Shown here: positions 1 to 9,756 of the stretch, piece by piece
Numbering within the stretch: the first letter of the stretch is position 1
How the letters are laid out: each line of letters opens with the position of its first letter
Assembly: GCF_910592395.1 (NCBI RefSeq)
Contig: NC_088322.1
Span: 3,474,001-3,538,000 of the forward strand
Source: Lineus longissimus
Taxonomy: Eukaryota > Nemertea > Pilidiophora > Heteronemertea > Lineidae
Reading direction: 5' to 3'
DNA length: 64,000 nt
Notes under the pieces: generated by a model
Told to the model about the DNA's origin: nothing
The model's input: the letters and a program-made list of their open reading frames with translations, nothing else
Databases searched by the model: none
Made by a program: the position numbers and the translations under genes

Positions 1-79
1 ACCAGATTTCCACACGAAGATAAATTACACCGGAACAGAGAGAATTTGTATACATGATAAGAACACGACGTCATTTACA

Positions 80-1045
80 ATGTTTGTAAATAAGGAGAAA
101 ATAGATGCCTTAAAACAGGCTATCACAATGGCAGATTTTCAGTATTATTTCGACGGAAAATCGTATTTGGGTCCAAGAGGTAGACACCAATATTGGGGTA
201 GACCGGCCGTGAATAGGTGGTTTCCCAATATCGTAAATATAAAGGTAGTGCCACCGTGCTACGACATACCAGATACGCAACAGAATAATGAGCCTATTTC
301 GGCGTTAAGAATTGTGCCTACGTCGAATGGCGTGCGCGTAAAGTGTGGTTTACCTAGATTTATCAACATGGAAATATTCAAGGGTTGCGAAGATTCCATT
401 AAGAAACTGTATCCGTTTAGCGTGTATGCTATAGTGTACGAAAAAGGCACTCCGACACGGGTCAGGAAACGAATTTTACTCACAAAATCTGCCAGCACGT
501 TTGAAAAGACTGAATGTACCATTTCCAACGAACTGTTGCCAATTTCAAGTAACCGTGACGCTGTAAATTGTACAATTTCTGCGTACAACAAAATTCCAAT
601 GGACAATGTGATGATAAGTGCTATTGTACCCGATAATGCTGCGTTGAATTTATTCAAAATGACAGAAGCCGATTCGCCTAAAGGTCTATTGCTCGGTTTC
701 GAATGCAGTTTGGGCAACATAGGCAGTGGCCAAGTGAATGGTGGTCTGTTGTACGATTACAATTCACGTTTAGAGGCATTGGATTCTTATTTCAGTATCA
801 GGGCCAATAATCTTGCCGAAAGTATGAAAATAGACGCAGCGGGCCAACAGAAACAAGAAAGGCGAAAAAGACAGGAATTCGAAAATAAAAAAGAGTCTGT
901 GGAGATCGATGTGGACGTAAAGGACACACTAAACCCAATATACATTTTAATAAGCGTTGTGTCTATCAGCGTATTTGTAATCGCGTTAAGTGTGTTGTTG
1001 TACAGAAACAGAAACATTTTTGCGAAGATTTCAAGAAGAAAATAA
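80..1045 (+). CDS. C-terminally anchored membrane protein, 321 aa
   Basis: I do not recognise this protein. It has no N-terminal signal peptide, a mixed polar body with several cysteines, a charged Lys/Arg/Glu-rich stretch around residues 255-275, and one strongly hydrophobic segment at about residues 288-308. A short basic tail ending in S-R-R-K follows. That pattern suggests a tail-anchored or single-pass envelope or nuclear-membrane protein with a very short C-terminal tail. The 294-aa membrane protein at 51.7-52.6 kb ends in the same four residues after its membrane segment. The ATG at 80 is the first in frame and a composite intergenic element follows the stop. The gene is probably viral because the flanking spacer carries the window-wide AACTTCCT motif. 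Function is unknown. Confidence 0.75.
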   Translation: MFVNKEKIDALKQAITMADFQYYFDGKSYLGPRGRHQYWGRPAVNRWFPNIVNIKVVPPCYDIPDTQQNNEPISALRIVPTSNGVRVKCGLPRFINMEIFKGCEDSIKKLYPFSVYAIVYEKGTPTRVRKRILLTKSASTFEKTECTISNELLPISSNRDAVNCTISAYNKIPMDNVMISAIVPDNAALNLFKMTEADSPKGLLLGFECSLGNIGSGQVNGGLLYDYNSRLEALDSYFSIRANNLAESMKIDAAGQQKQERRKRQEFENKKESVEIDVDVKDTLNPIYILISVVSISVFVIALSVLLYRNRNIFAKISRRK

Positions 1046-1063
1046 ATTATTTTTTCTCGCTCA

Positions 1064-1150
1064 CGAAAATTTTCTAAGTCCAACGCTTCCTGTTCAGAGA
1101 CAAGAATTCCAACTTCCTCATTCTAACTTCCTGGTTCTAACTTCCTGGTT
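1064..1150. promoter_or_regulatory. Composite AACTTCC intergenic element
   Basis: The spacer before the 145-aa gene holds an AAAATTTTCTAAGTCC block followed by four clustered ACTTCCT-type sites (one degenerate, GCTTCCTG, then three exact). It lies 9 bp upstream of the ATG at 1159, so it may act as promoter or 5' leader. The two blocks recur together in most gaps of this window. Confidence 0.55.
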
Positions 1151-1158
1151 GATGTAAC

Positions 1159-1596
1159 ATGGATAATTTTGCAAGTGTTTCGGCAAATGAATGGGACGAC
1201 GGCGATGGCGATAGTAGTAGTGGTGGTGGTGTTGGTGTGAATTGTAAGGCAAACGGGGGCGATGGCGAAAAGGATAAAATGGTTGTAAATTTCATTACGT
1301 GTGTCTCCCTAGCAGCGAATTTTGCCAAAAAACACGGTCATCATGTAAATAAATTTAGAAACAGTATACACAGGTCTTCAACAGTAGGTAAGGGAACGAA
1401 TAAACGAGATTGGTCTAGGGCATTCGACGAAGGAGAGGGTAAAGAAGGGGCAGATACGGCAACGAAAGGTGCAACAGAAGTGATGGAGGATCTGATAAGT
1501 AACGAAATCTCAGACTGCGGTATGGCTGGGCATGTTAGCGACGGTTCGGTTATACACAGCTACTTGGCGTTAGAAGAAGACAGACACGACGAATAA
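1159..1596 (+). CDS. Small acidic/Gly-rich protein, 145 aa
   Basis: I do not recognise this protein. The N-terminus is Asp/Gly/Ser-rich and acidic. A short hydrophobic patch (about residues 42-55) precedes a basic His/Lys/Arg segment, and the C-terminus is acidic. There is no signal peptide or clear membrane helix. It starts at an ATG just behind a composite regulatory element and is followed 63 bp later by the next gene on the same strand. Support comes from the intact frame and genomic placement only. Confidence 0.55.
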   Translation: MDNFASVSANEWDDGDGDSSSGGGVGVNCKANGGDGEKDKMVVNFITCVSLAANFAKKHGHHVNKFRNSIHRSSTVGKGTNKRDWSRAFDEGEGKEGADTATKGATEVMEDLISNEISDCGMAGHVSDGSVIHSYLALEEDRHDE

Positions 1597-2625
1597 TATA
1601 GCCACGAAACATGCGAAGCTGAAGAGAACGAATATGACTGGAGGAAAATTTGTAAAATTATGGACGATAGTAAAATTGATGCAATTTCGAAAAAGATCAA
1701 AAAGGGACCGTGTCGATTTCAAATGTCTGCGAGTCACGAAGAGAGAAAAAAGGCACGTGAAAAAGCTTACGGTATGATTGAAACATGTAATTGGTTGAAA
1801 TTGTATTTTTTCCGTGGCTACGTTACAGAAGCTGATTTCGTGTGTCCGCTGCCTAGGTCAAATCTTTCGGATAGAGTTAATAAAAAAAGACAGAAACAGA
1901 TAGCTGAGAAGAGACGTCAGAAAGAGGATTATATTAAAGGGCAGCAAGCACAACATAATACTGATAATACTGATACAGAAATTTTAGTAAGTGGATTGTC
2001 GAGGAATACAGATGCGAATGACAGGGAGGTGGATGACACACCTCCTCCGTGTGGTGAAATAATTGCTCTGCGAGGATCTATAGATGCCATATATAAAGTC
2101 AGCAACTGTCCATGGTGGAAAAAGCAAACGAAAAAGGACGTACGTGAAATTAATAAGCCGTGGTTGATGAACTTGGGCGATAAAAGTAGTGGAGAAGAGG
2201 ACGACGATGCAGAAAAATACGATTCCAGGATTTTTAATATTAAAATTGTCGATGTCAAGTCACACAGTAGGCCATATTCTGTATACGATCATCAAGAGCC
2301 GATAAATCGTGTTTGCTGCAGTCAGTTTCAAGTGGGCATATACCAATACGCTTTAAAACGTCTGTCATATTTGGGCAGTAAAGCATTTTCTCAAATACAC
2401 GAGACCGATGTTGATGGTGATGCAACGGACGGGGAGGGAGAAATAGATCCTTATACGAAATATTCAGAGTTGAAAGAGTTGGCGTGTACATGGATGGAAG
2501 AATTTGCTATCAGCGAGAAATACAACAAACCTGATGAACAAGCAACCGTGCCAGTGGACTTGGTGTTACGACAGTTGTATTTGTTGTTCAGGTCTAGTAG
2601 CCAACAAGCGGATAGCAAAGATATA

Positions 2626-2653
2626 CTCTAATCTCCCACTTACCTGTCCCATT
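2626..2653 (+). repeat. Left terminal inverted repeat of transposon
   Basis: These 28 bp match the complement of 5795-5822 exactly. The similarity fades beyond this point. It is preceded by the TA target duplication. Confidence 0.93.
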
Positions 2654-2988
2654 CCTGAACCCGGAAAATCATCAGAAAATCCTAAGTCCAATAAAATGGG
2701 GTGGGGTATGGTCGGAAACAGAATGCCCTGGATCAATATTATAATTGTTCTGTCGACTTCCTTGTCACACCCCAGAGCCTGGCAAAGAATTACACTAGGC
2801 CTAATCGGGTGAGGTTACGGATGACCTCAGTGACATAACAATTACGTATTCTCCAAAACAGTATAAGAGAAGTTGGACAGTTCTTGTGTACTCATTGATG
2901 TTTTTGTCAGAGGTTCGATTTGTTAATCGACGAGATGCGTTTGTTTTGGATTTTTTGCTTTGCCATTGGATTTTGGGTCGTGAATTCG

Positions 2989-5247
2989 ATGGATAACGGT
3001 GACGACGGTGATGGTGGCGGTAATGGCGGGCATGGTGATGGTGGTGACGACGGAGGTAATAATGGTGCGGCTAACGAAGGCCAAGAAAGGAGACATCTTC
3101 ATGGCCACAGCTTGAATCAGCGTTTGGACTACGTGGATACTTTTAGGCTGCACCATGCGATGGGCATTGCGCATGCCCGGTCTTGTCGTTCTTTTGCCGT
3201 ACATCACCGCATCCATCCAAGGACATTCTCAAGATGGCTAGACCAGTATGAAGAGATGTCGGAACGCCGCGACAGGTGCACCCAAATTGAGAGGAGACGG
3301 CGGAGGATTCGGCAGCATGGCAATGATGAACAAGGTAACTCATTTTTGTCAGGAATTTACGAAAGATGTACAATTTTAAGTGAAGTAGGCCCATAAGATT
3401 AAGGCCTGTACTCACTGACGCGTTTTTCCGCCGCATTTTCACCGCCGGGCGGGGAATCCTTTGTTCACCTAATGAATAACAATTGATTTCCGCGCCTCGG
3501 TGAAAACGCGGCGCAAAAGCGCGACAGTGAGTTCAGGCTTTCACTGTGAAATGAGGTTTTATCCATAGTTCGACATTATTCAGGGACTCTTCTTAGATTT
3601 CAGGCATACTCTACTCTTCTCCCCCTCCGATTCATCCCTTTACCGTCTGCTTGATAGGCCTACCGTTTGTCCTTTTCAGCGTTTTGGGCAGACATGGAAA
3701 ATCAGCTCAACGACTGGTTTATTCAACGCCGCCAGCATGGAATTCCAGTATCCGGGATCGATCTCCAGTCACAAGCAGCCAGAGAATACAGACAATGGTG
3801 GACTAATCTGACGGAGGAACAAAGGCAGCAGACGAGAGCGCAAAGGCCTCGCAATCAGGATTTCCGAGCGTCAGATCACTGGCTGACCCGATTCAAAGAA
3901 AGGTAAAAACAACGAAGCCATTTCGTAAATTGGTATCTCACTTGGGTTGGGTTCTCTCACAACTTTTGTTCTGCCATAATGGAATAATGGGCCCAATGAC
4001 CAAGAAATGGACAGTAATGGGGGAGTAAGCTACGTTTTTCAAAGCTAAAAGTGGTCTCCTTTTCCTTTCAGAAAAAGAATAAGCCATCGAAGAAAGAATA
4101 AGGACACGCGAACCCTCCCCGACAACGCTATGGAAATAGCGGCCGTCTATCGTAGGGAAACGTCTCAAATCATCCAAAATGGAAATTTCCATGTGATCAT
4201 CAACATGGATGAAACATTTGTCAACTTTGACATGGTGCCGAAAACCACAATGGCTACAACAGGATCACATTCGATCGACATCAGATCCTCAAGAGGGAAC
4301 GGGAAGATTGGATGCACGGTAACCTTGGCCGTCTCCAGCGATGGACGAAAACTACCAGCTGAGGTCAACTTTAGGGGCTTGGATGCTGAAGGCGAAGTTA
4401 TTGCAGAACTGCGAGCCCATGCTCCCCAGAACGTGCGAGTAAGTAAACCTTTTCATTAACTAATCCTGGTTTATTAGCTGTTAGATGACCATATCATCTT
4501 CAACTGCCAATGGAGCTAGCTCTATGATCTGCCTGCTCCTCGTGTTTAATGGTCTTTTTACGAATCCTGTTCTATTTTTAGAATCATTGCAGTACGTTGA
4601 TCTTTGAAACCATTTCCCAAAGCTATCAGCTGGCTGAGCAACAATACAATCGGAGAATGAGTCATACATTTTCATGAATTGCACCGATTTATTCTTTATT
4701 TCTAAACGAAACGTTTTAATCTTAGGTTACAGGTACTCCGAATGGCTGGGCAAGACATCAGTCATTGATCGAATGGTTGCAAGCCATTGTTGTGCCATTT
4801 ATTGCCGGAGCAACCTTTCTCCTCATCTTGGATCGCTACCCTGCCCATAGACATCATCTGTTTACGGAGGAAATTCCGCGGCAAAATGGACAGGATTCGT
4901 TCATTCCTGGACGATGCACTTCAATTTTGCAACCTTTGGACTTAACTGTAAATCGCAGTTTTAAATGTCATCTCAGATTGGTGTGGAAAGCATGGAAGAT
5001 TGGACATACCGAAGATGATGGACACTGTGATCAGATTTCCCGCCAGGAAGTAGTACGTATGATCAGTCTCGCCTGGGAAAGAGTGGCATTCCAAGTGATA
5101 GTCAGTGGGTGGAGACTAAGTGGACTTCTTCCGGACGGGAATGACGACCCAGTGATCCCGCATCCAGCAGATGGGGAACTTGAAGAGGTTAATGATGAGC
5201 TTGAGTTTGACCCTGATGACGCTGATGTTGACTTTCATGATGAATAA
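2989..5247 (+). CDS. pogo/Tigger-family transposase, spliced
   Basis: Predicted exons are 2989-3334, 3680-3902, 4072-4438 and 4726-5247, which join in phase to about 485 codons. Donors are GTAACT, GTAAAA and GTAAGT; acceptors follow pyrimidine tracts ending in CAG, CAG and TTAG. Exon 1 encodes an acidic Gly/Asp lead and a psq-like helix-turn-helix. Exon 2 encodes a CENP-B-type second DNA-binding domain (Trp-rich, ending in the typical W-L-x-R-F-K). Exons 3 and 4 encode the DDE_1 catalytic core with Asp in M-D-E-T, Asp in L-D-R-Y-P-A-H and Asp in Q-P-L-D. The enzyme cuts and pastes the element in the nucleus. No stop or frameshift is visible, so the gene may be functional. A start at 2935 is possible, but the ATG at 2989 avoids a hydrophobic lead. 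Confidence 0.88.
3401..3541. repeat. MITE-like palindrome nested in transposase intron 1
   Basis: A 141-bp sequence has imperfect inverted ends. The left begins AAGGCCTGTACTCACTG and the right ends CAGTGAGTTCAGGCTTT. The inner arms are GC-rich (GCCGCATTTTCACCG against CGGTGAAAACGCGGCG). It lies wholly inside intron 1, so it leaves the transposase intact. Its own target duplication is not clear. A nested non-autonomous element implies the transposon spent time in a cellular genome. Confidence 0.65.
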
Positions 5248-5794
5248 AACCTTATCAGAATGTTAATCTTCTGTTCAATTTTTTCTTTAATGCCCATTAT
5301 CAGGCAGTAGATCACCATGTTCTTTCGTCCCAGTTCCAATCTAGTGACTTTACCCTTCCATGTCAAAGACGAGGCCACTCTTTTTAACTACAGGTGATGA
5401 AATCAACAATCAGGCCCGATCACAGTTTAAAGACTCCTTGTGGGTGTTCCTAGACCACTTCACTGCTTAACTGCAGAATAGCCAGGACTCTTCTATAATC
5501 ACCCTTATTCCATTGGGCAATTGATCGGTTGTAGTAGCTCCCATTGTGTAAATACAGTGTGTTAAATGGTGAACGAATCGCCACAGTGATCTTGAGCTGT
5601 TACGAAACCGTGACCCTAATTGCTCCGGTCGCCCAGCCGCAGTACAAGTAAACGACTACGTGACTAGGCAAGATTGTCGTAAAGTCTTACAGTGTCCATT
5701 GTCATGTCACTACTCCAGGCTGTTCCATAAATTGAGCTCTGCCCCAACCAAAATTAGCAATATTCGGACTTAGTCACTTGCGATAGGGTTTGGA

Positions 5795-5822
5795 AATGGG
5801 ACAGGTAAGTGGGAGATTAGAG
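5795..5822 (-). repeat. Right terminal inverted repeat of transposon
   Basis: This is the exact complement of the left end at 2626-2653, followed by TA and then by the continuation of the interrupted viral frame at 5825. Confidence 0.93.
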
Positions 5823-6177
5823 TATTTGGGACAGACATCTGTGTTCTCATTCGTAAGCAGAGCGAGCTTGTGAATAAAACGATATTAGGAGGAAACGGAT
5901 ATATCACGTTGAAAGCACTCTTCGAATTGGTACTTCTCCCGAGTTTGAAAGCCTTCTTGCCACATCACGAAAATTTCGCAAACCACTGCCACGCGGAATT
6001 AAGACATTTGAGCAGGACCCATTTTACTTCGTATTTGGAAAACACTGACGCAGCTGCTGCTAACATCGGCGAGTGGGGTAACTACGTACCTGTGGAACAT
6101 TTACCATTAGAGCATATCAGGCGACTACTGGAAGGTTGTTGGTAGATAGACGACACAAGATAAGCACAAAACAAAAA

Positions 6178-6909
6178 ATGATGGCTGCTGCGATGAACTA
6201 CGAACAAGAGATAGAAGTGAATGTGGTAGACGTGGAAGTTTCAGCTGACGACGGTGGAATCGAAATGTCTCAGACAACAGTGGAGGAAGAAAAGCCAGGA
6301 AATGTAGATGAAGAAGCTAAGGGCGATGTCGATGCTGAGGAAAAGGAATTCGAAAGTGACAGCGATATTTTTGCGGATCCCAAACCCTCAGCACCCAAGA
6401 AACGGCGTTGCGGACGAACAGCGGCTGTGGCGGAAAACAAAGCTAAGAAACCAAAGCTGAGTTCACCAACAAACCCACCAAAGCTCGCAAGAAGACAGTG
6501 TGTTAAGAAAAATGCCCTTTTGAAAATTGGTTTTAACAGTCTAAAGCAATGGTGCGAGGACAAGGAAAATAACATCTATGCAGGACGTCAATTCTTTCAC
6601 GTACCCAAAGACTACCCGTGCACTCTTGGAAATCCATATCTGGTGAGCAAAGTTTGTACAGCGAAAAAGGCGTGTGAATTGTACACGATAAAGTTATTAG
6701 AATATACCAAAGAAGAACGAGACGACATCAGAGAGAAAACAGCCGGTAAAAATGTCGGTTGTTGGTGTTGGATGGACAACATGAACGGCGGTGAACGATG
6801 TGATGAAAATCCTTGTCACGTAGACACCATTCTATGCATCTCCAATTCTGCTAATGACGAAGAAGCAATCGCCAACCTACGCGCGATTCTCGATAAACTC
6901 AAGGAATGA
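6178..6909 (+). CDS. DUF4326-domain protein with acidic/basic N-terminus
   Basis: The 243-aa protein starts at the first ATG after the preceding gene ends. Residues 1-75 are acidic. Residues 80-115 are Lys/Pro-rich, like a nuclear localisation signal (K-K-R-R-C-G-R). From about residue 120 to 235 it shows the DUF4326 pattern: an N-I-Y-A-G-R-type strand, G-N-P-Y, a central helix, then C-W-C-W and a C-H-V-D motif near the end. DUF4326 is a small alpha/beta domain found in phages, bacteria and large DNA viruses; its biochemical role is not established. A second, more divergent copy is at 33.6-34.9 kb. Neighbours are the transposon-broken gene upstream and a composite intergenic element downstream. 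Confidence 0.75.
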   Translation: MMAAAMNYEQEIEVNVVDVEVSADDGGIEMSQTTVEEEKPGNVDEEAKGDVDAEEKEFESDSDIFADPKPSAPKKRRCGRTAAVAENKAKKPKLSSPTNPPKLARRQCVKKNALLKIGFNSLKQWCEDKENNIYAGRQFFHVPKDYPCTLGNPYLVSKVCTAKKACELYTIKLLEYTKEERDDIREKTAGKNVGCWCWMDNMNGGERCDENPCHVDTILCISNSANDEEAIANLRAILDKLKE

Positions 6910-6942
6910 ACATTTTGGTATTTTTTTGAACTGTTGTATTTG

Positions 6943-7030
6943 AACAGGAAGTTGGAAAAATATCGAAAAATTTGCAAAGTCCCAACTTCCTGAATTAAAT
7001 TTTGTTGTCCAAACAGGAAGTTGGGACTTT
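6943..7030. promoter_or_regulatory. Composite AACTTCC intergenic element
   Basis: This gap between convergent genes holds AACAGGAAGTTGG, then TCGAAAAATTTGCAAAGTCC joined to CAACTTCCTG, then a further AACAGGAAGTTGGGACTTT. The last block is a mirrored copy of the first, making a loose palindrome of the two-part element. Confidence 0.55.
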
Positions 7031-7132
7031 GTGTGAAAAATAAATATAAAATGAAAAATTTTGTGTACGAAATTTGTTGTGTTTGTTATTTTGTAGTATT
7101 GTGTAGCAAATTGCGATATAATGTGTGGTATT

Positions 7133-7708
7133 TTACCCCAACGCAAATTGGGGAGTCACGTCTTTCAAAAATATAGAACACGAATATGGAACAAGAAACA
7201 TACGTACATAAATCCACAACATGTGACGTACTAGGTGGTTAGTGCAGACGGTGGGACGGTGGTTGCAAACTTTGAAAAATAACTCATTCATCGCAGAAAT
7301 GCTCCTGTGATGATTCCAACACCCAATTTCGTCATTCTGGTACACCCACTCGTAGAATGTTACCAGGGTCATTTTCTTATCACTGTCTTTCAATTCTTTT
7401 TCAAGCACATTTATACTGGATGGCAAACGAGGTTCTTCTCTTCGCATTCGTGGCCAATATGTGGAAAATATACTTTTCAATAAATCTGAACCATCCACCA
7501 TATTGACAGTGGCCTCTTCGAGTTTTTCCAGAAACACGGGGAATTGAAATGGTTGGAAATAAGTGTTTTGTGTTTTTTTCTTATCGGTTATTCTCTTTAC
7601 CCGTTTGTTATTTGCACTATTCGTGTAGAAATTCTTCGAAGAACGACTATTTAAATCATTAACCCCCTGTAAATATGTCAACGCACAATTATCCAAATGT
7701 TCCTGCAT
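7133..7708 (-). CDS. Unrecognised protein, 191 aa, possibly spliced at 5' end
   Basis: I do not recognise this protein. It is rich in aromatic residues and His/Cys in the second half, with a Lys/Arg-rich patch near residue 40 and no membrane helix. The ATG at 7708 is the first available. The open frame continues upstream of it for ten codons to a sequence that resembles a splice acceptor (pyrimidine tract then TTCCAG near 7739 on the minus strand), so a short upstream exon is possible. The downstream neighbour is convergent across a composite element. Confidence 0.5.
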   Translation of the reverse strand: MQEHLDNCALTYLQGVNDLNSRSSKNFYTNSANNKRVKRITDKKKTQNTYFQPFQFPVFLEKLEEATVNMVDGSDLLKSIFSTYWPRMRREEPRLPSSINVLEKELKDSDKKMTLVTFYEWVYQNDEIGCWNHHRSISAMNELFFKVCNHRPTVCTNHLVRHMLWIYVRMFLVPYSCSIFLKDVTPQFALG

Positions 7709-7720
7709 GTATTCGATCAC

Positions 7721-8196
7721 GGGGCCGATTGGAACGGTGCTGGAAAAGACTGTATAAAAATGAACAAAAACACTGTATATATGATGGATAATAAATTTAT
7801 TGCATGCAATGGTAACAAGAAGGTATTTATGTCGAAAAGTTACAAAGTACTTGTTACAAAGCTATCGATAAACTAATAAAATTGAATTATATACAAAATC
7901 ACGAATTTCCATTTTTCATTATTTTCAAAAAAATTTCTAAGTCCATTTGTACATTTCAAGTGACACGCCATCCAGAATGAGTGTCGTTCGGAGTATGAGA
8001 GTTGGTCAGACTGACTCGAATTACGTCTCCTATGACAGCTTACAATGATAGGCTGCCACTTGAAAAAAGGTATGTCATGCCTTCAGAGTGACATGTAATG
8101 ATGGGCTGCCAATAGAGACATCATGTCATTACAAATGTCAAACATGTGATTTGAGATGTCAAGTCTTTTTCGCTGCGCGCTACTTGTAAGTTGAAA
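7721..8196. other. Spacer with short direct repeats
   Basis: No convincing gene lies here. The stretch near 7920-7945 has the AAATTTCTAAGTCC half of the composite element. From about 8035 to 8165 two loose copies of an AATGATRGGCTGCCA unit and several GACATG/CATGTC words recur, giving a locally repetitive, dyad-rich patch just upstream of the 224-aa gene. It may be a promoter. Confidence 0.4.
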
Positions 8197-8871
8197 ATGA
8201 CATGCCATCAGGGATTGAAATTTGACGTTTTCACGAAACTAAAATTTTTCATATTTTCAGGTCTGATCGTTTTGCTAACTAGTGAACTGCCTATTGTCGC
8301 CAAGTACTTGAGCGAAAAAATGTCAAGTGAAATTCATGAACGCACAGGTAAGAGTGTCTTACTTACCATGATTGCAATTAGAGAACATGCTTCGCAGTAT
8401 TACACAGGATTTACGAATTTTGTTATTCCAAAAGAACTCCACAGCTCAACCAAGTATAAAACAGTCAATGTTCCAAAAAGAAATAACTATTCAAATTGTT
8501 TGGATAAACCTGTCAACAACAAACTTTCTGTGATTAGTGTGCGCGATTCTGACTCTGAGCACTCTGAACATTCTTATACCACGGACTACAACGCTACATC
8601 TTCCAATGACACTGTGCAGCATGAACCTGTGCATGTTGAGCGTGTTGTGCCTGTTACTCTATCTACTCCGTCTAAACCAGTCATGGTTTCAATGGCTACT
8701 CAAACAGACTCTGAAAATGACAAAGACACTGAAAATGAACCACGAGGAGTAAAAAGAACAAATTCAAAAAATGACTCTGGTTGTGAATGTAATTGTAACT
8801 GTTCGAAATCTTCTCCCAAGAAAAAGAAGAAATATATGATGTATGTTTTCGAAGTATCTGAATCCGAATAA
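8197..8871 (+). CDS. Ser/Asp-rich protein with Cys cluster and basic C-terminus, 224 aa
   Basis: I do not recognise this protein. A hydrophobic stretch at about residues 15-35 could be a membrane anchor. However, a pyrimidine-TTTTCAG sequence ends inside it near 8261, so the N-terminus may instead be intronic, with translation starting at a downstream ATG (near 8320). The middle is Ser/Thr/Asp-rich and low in complexity. Near the end a C-E-C-N-C-N-C cluster is followed by a Lys-rich run. AATAAA lies at the stop codon. R1 begins just after. Confidence 0.5.
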   Translation: MTCHQGLKFDVFTKLKFFIFSGLIVLLTSELPIVAKYLSEKMSSEIHERTGKSVLLTMIAIREHASQYYTGFTNFVIPKELHSSTKYKTVNVPKRNNYSNCLDKPVNNKLSVISVRDSDSEHSEHSYTTDYNATSSNDTVQHEPVHVERVVPVTLSTPSKPVMVSMATQTDSENDKDTENEPRGVKRTNSKNDSGCECNCNCSKSSPKKKKKYMMYVFEVSESE

Positions 8872-8914
8872 AATGTATTTTCTATATTATATTACATTTA
8901 TTTTGCATTTCTTC

Positions 8915-9620
8915 TAACTTCCTGTATTGATGCCTCTATCCTAACTTCCTCGTAGGTGTGTGTTTTTGCTAGGCATAAAGGCACGGACCATATTTGAAAA
9001 ATTGGTCTTAAAAGTGGTATTTGAAACGGAAGTTAGGCCGATTTTTAGCGAAAAATGTATGGAAAATCACTAACTTCCGCTTCAAATTTATTTTTCAAGA
9101 GAGGATCCATTTGGTCGATTTGGATCCTCTCTTGAAAACAAGTGTGTACAGGAGGAAAACGCGAAATATTATTTTTGTGATAGTAAGAATGGTTGTAAAG
9201 GGGATTGATGGACGATTAAAGTTGTGATATTATTTTGGGGAAGATTAAAAAAAACCGAAACAAAAAAATCATAAATTAAAAAGGAAGTAGCAAAAAAACA
9301 TATGATGAAAAGGAAGTTAGCTAACACATATTGCAAATAGGAAGTTGAAATGTGCTGCGAATCTAACTTCCTATATTATATGTATTTTTTCAAGAGAGGA
9401 TCCATATAGCCACATTGGGTCCCCCCTTGAAAAATTTTAAAAATAAGGAAGTTACAAAAACCCAATACATTTCTCACAAAAAATTGCATTAACTTCCGGT
9501 TCGGTTACAAAATGTAGACGTGAAAATCACAATATGTACCTTGCCTTTATGCCGAGCCCAACAGATCACACATGATAAGGAAGTTAGAATAGAGGGAATA
9601 AAGAGGAAGTTAGAATATTC
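8915..9620 (+). repeat. R1: quasi-palindromic 0.7 kb repeat, candidate origin
   Basis: This is the first of three copies (R2 25033-25856 inverted, R3 46537-47274 direct). Its outer arms are inverted versions of each other: GCTAGGCATAAAGGCACGG near 8970 and, complemented, GCTCGGCATAAAGGCAAGG near 9550. Inside lie two stem-loops. One, at 9092-9138, has TTCAAGAGAGGATCCA perfectly paired around a short loop; an imperfect second is at 9386-9434. About a dozen GGAAGT/ACTTCC words are spread through it. There is no credible gene. It lies beside the primase/UL9-like helicase gene. The structure recalls herpesvirus oriLyt palindromes and baculovirus homologous regions. Origin function is inference. 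Confidence 0.8.
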
Positions 9621-9756
9621 ATATATATGTAGAATTGAAAAAATAAGATAATATGGAATATAAAATATAGGTATGAATATTTATTCTAAATATGACATAA
9701 TACAAAATTCAGTTCAAATATAAGTAGTATCAACACGTATGGTAAGTAAGACATAA

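Larger units (their letters stand above)
2626..5822 (+). mobile_element. pogo/Tigger-type DNA transposon, 3197 bp
   Basis: The element has 28-bp perfect terminal inverted repeats beginning CTCTAATCTCCCACTTACC and is flanked by a TA target duplication (2624-2625 and 5823-5824), as in the Tc1/mariner/pogo superfamily. It contains a four-exon transposase gene with consensus splice sites and an apparently complete DDD catalytic triad. About 0.57 kb of non-coding sequence lies between the transposase stop and the right end, and 0.36 kb between the left end and the transposase start. A small MITE-like palindrome sits in intron 1. The element interrupts a viral gene and lacks the intergenic AACTTCCTG motif of the surrounding virus, so it comes from a eukaryotic host genome. 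Confidence 0.93.
1660..6145 (+). pseudogene. Viral gene interrupted by pogo/Tigger transposon
   Basis: One open frame runs from the ATG at 1660 to the transposon boundary at 2625. The same frame resumes at 5825 and ends at 6145, so the uninterrupted gene would have had 429 codons including stop. The insert lies at a TA dinucleotide, and with one TA copy removed the two parts are in phase, which is strong evidence of a simple insertion. As it stands, the first part hits a stop (2629-2631) two codons into the transposon end. The protein is Lys/Arg-rich near the start, has an acidic linker in the middle and ends in a Leu-rich helical region. I do not recognise a domain. The composition is that of a nuclear or tegument protein, but this is a guess. 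Confidence 0.8.

Noticed and set aside
9021-9227. A 68-codon reading frame repeated almost identically in R1, R2 and R3
   Set aside because: It reads straight through the hairpin and both GGAAGT blocks, so its conservation follows from the repeat itself; the protein is basic and featureless.
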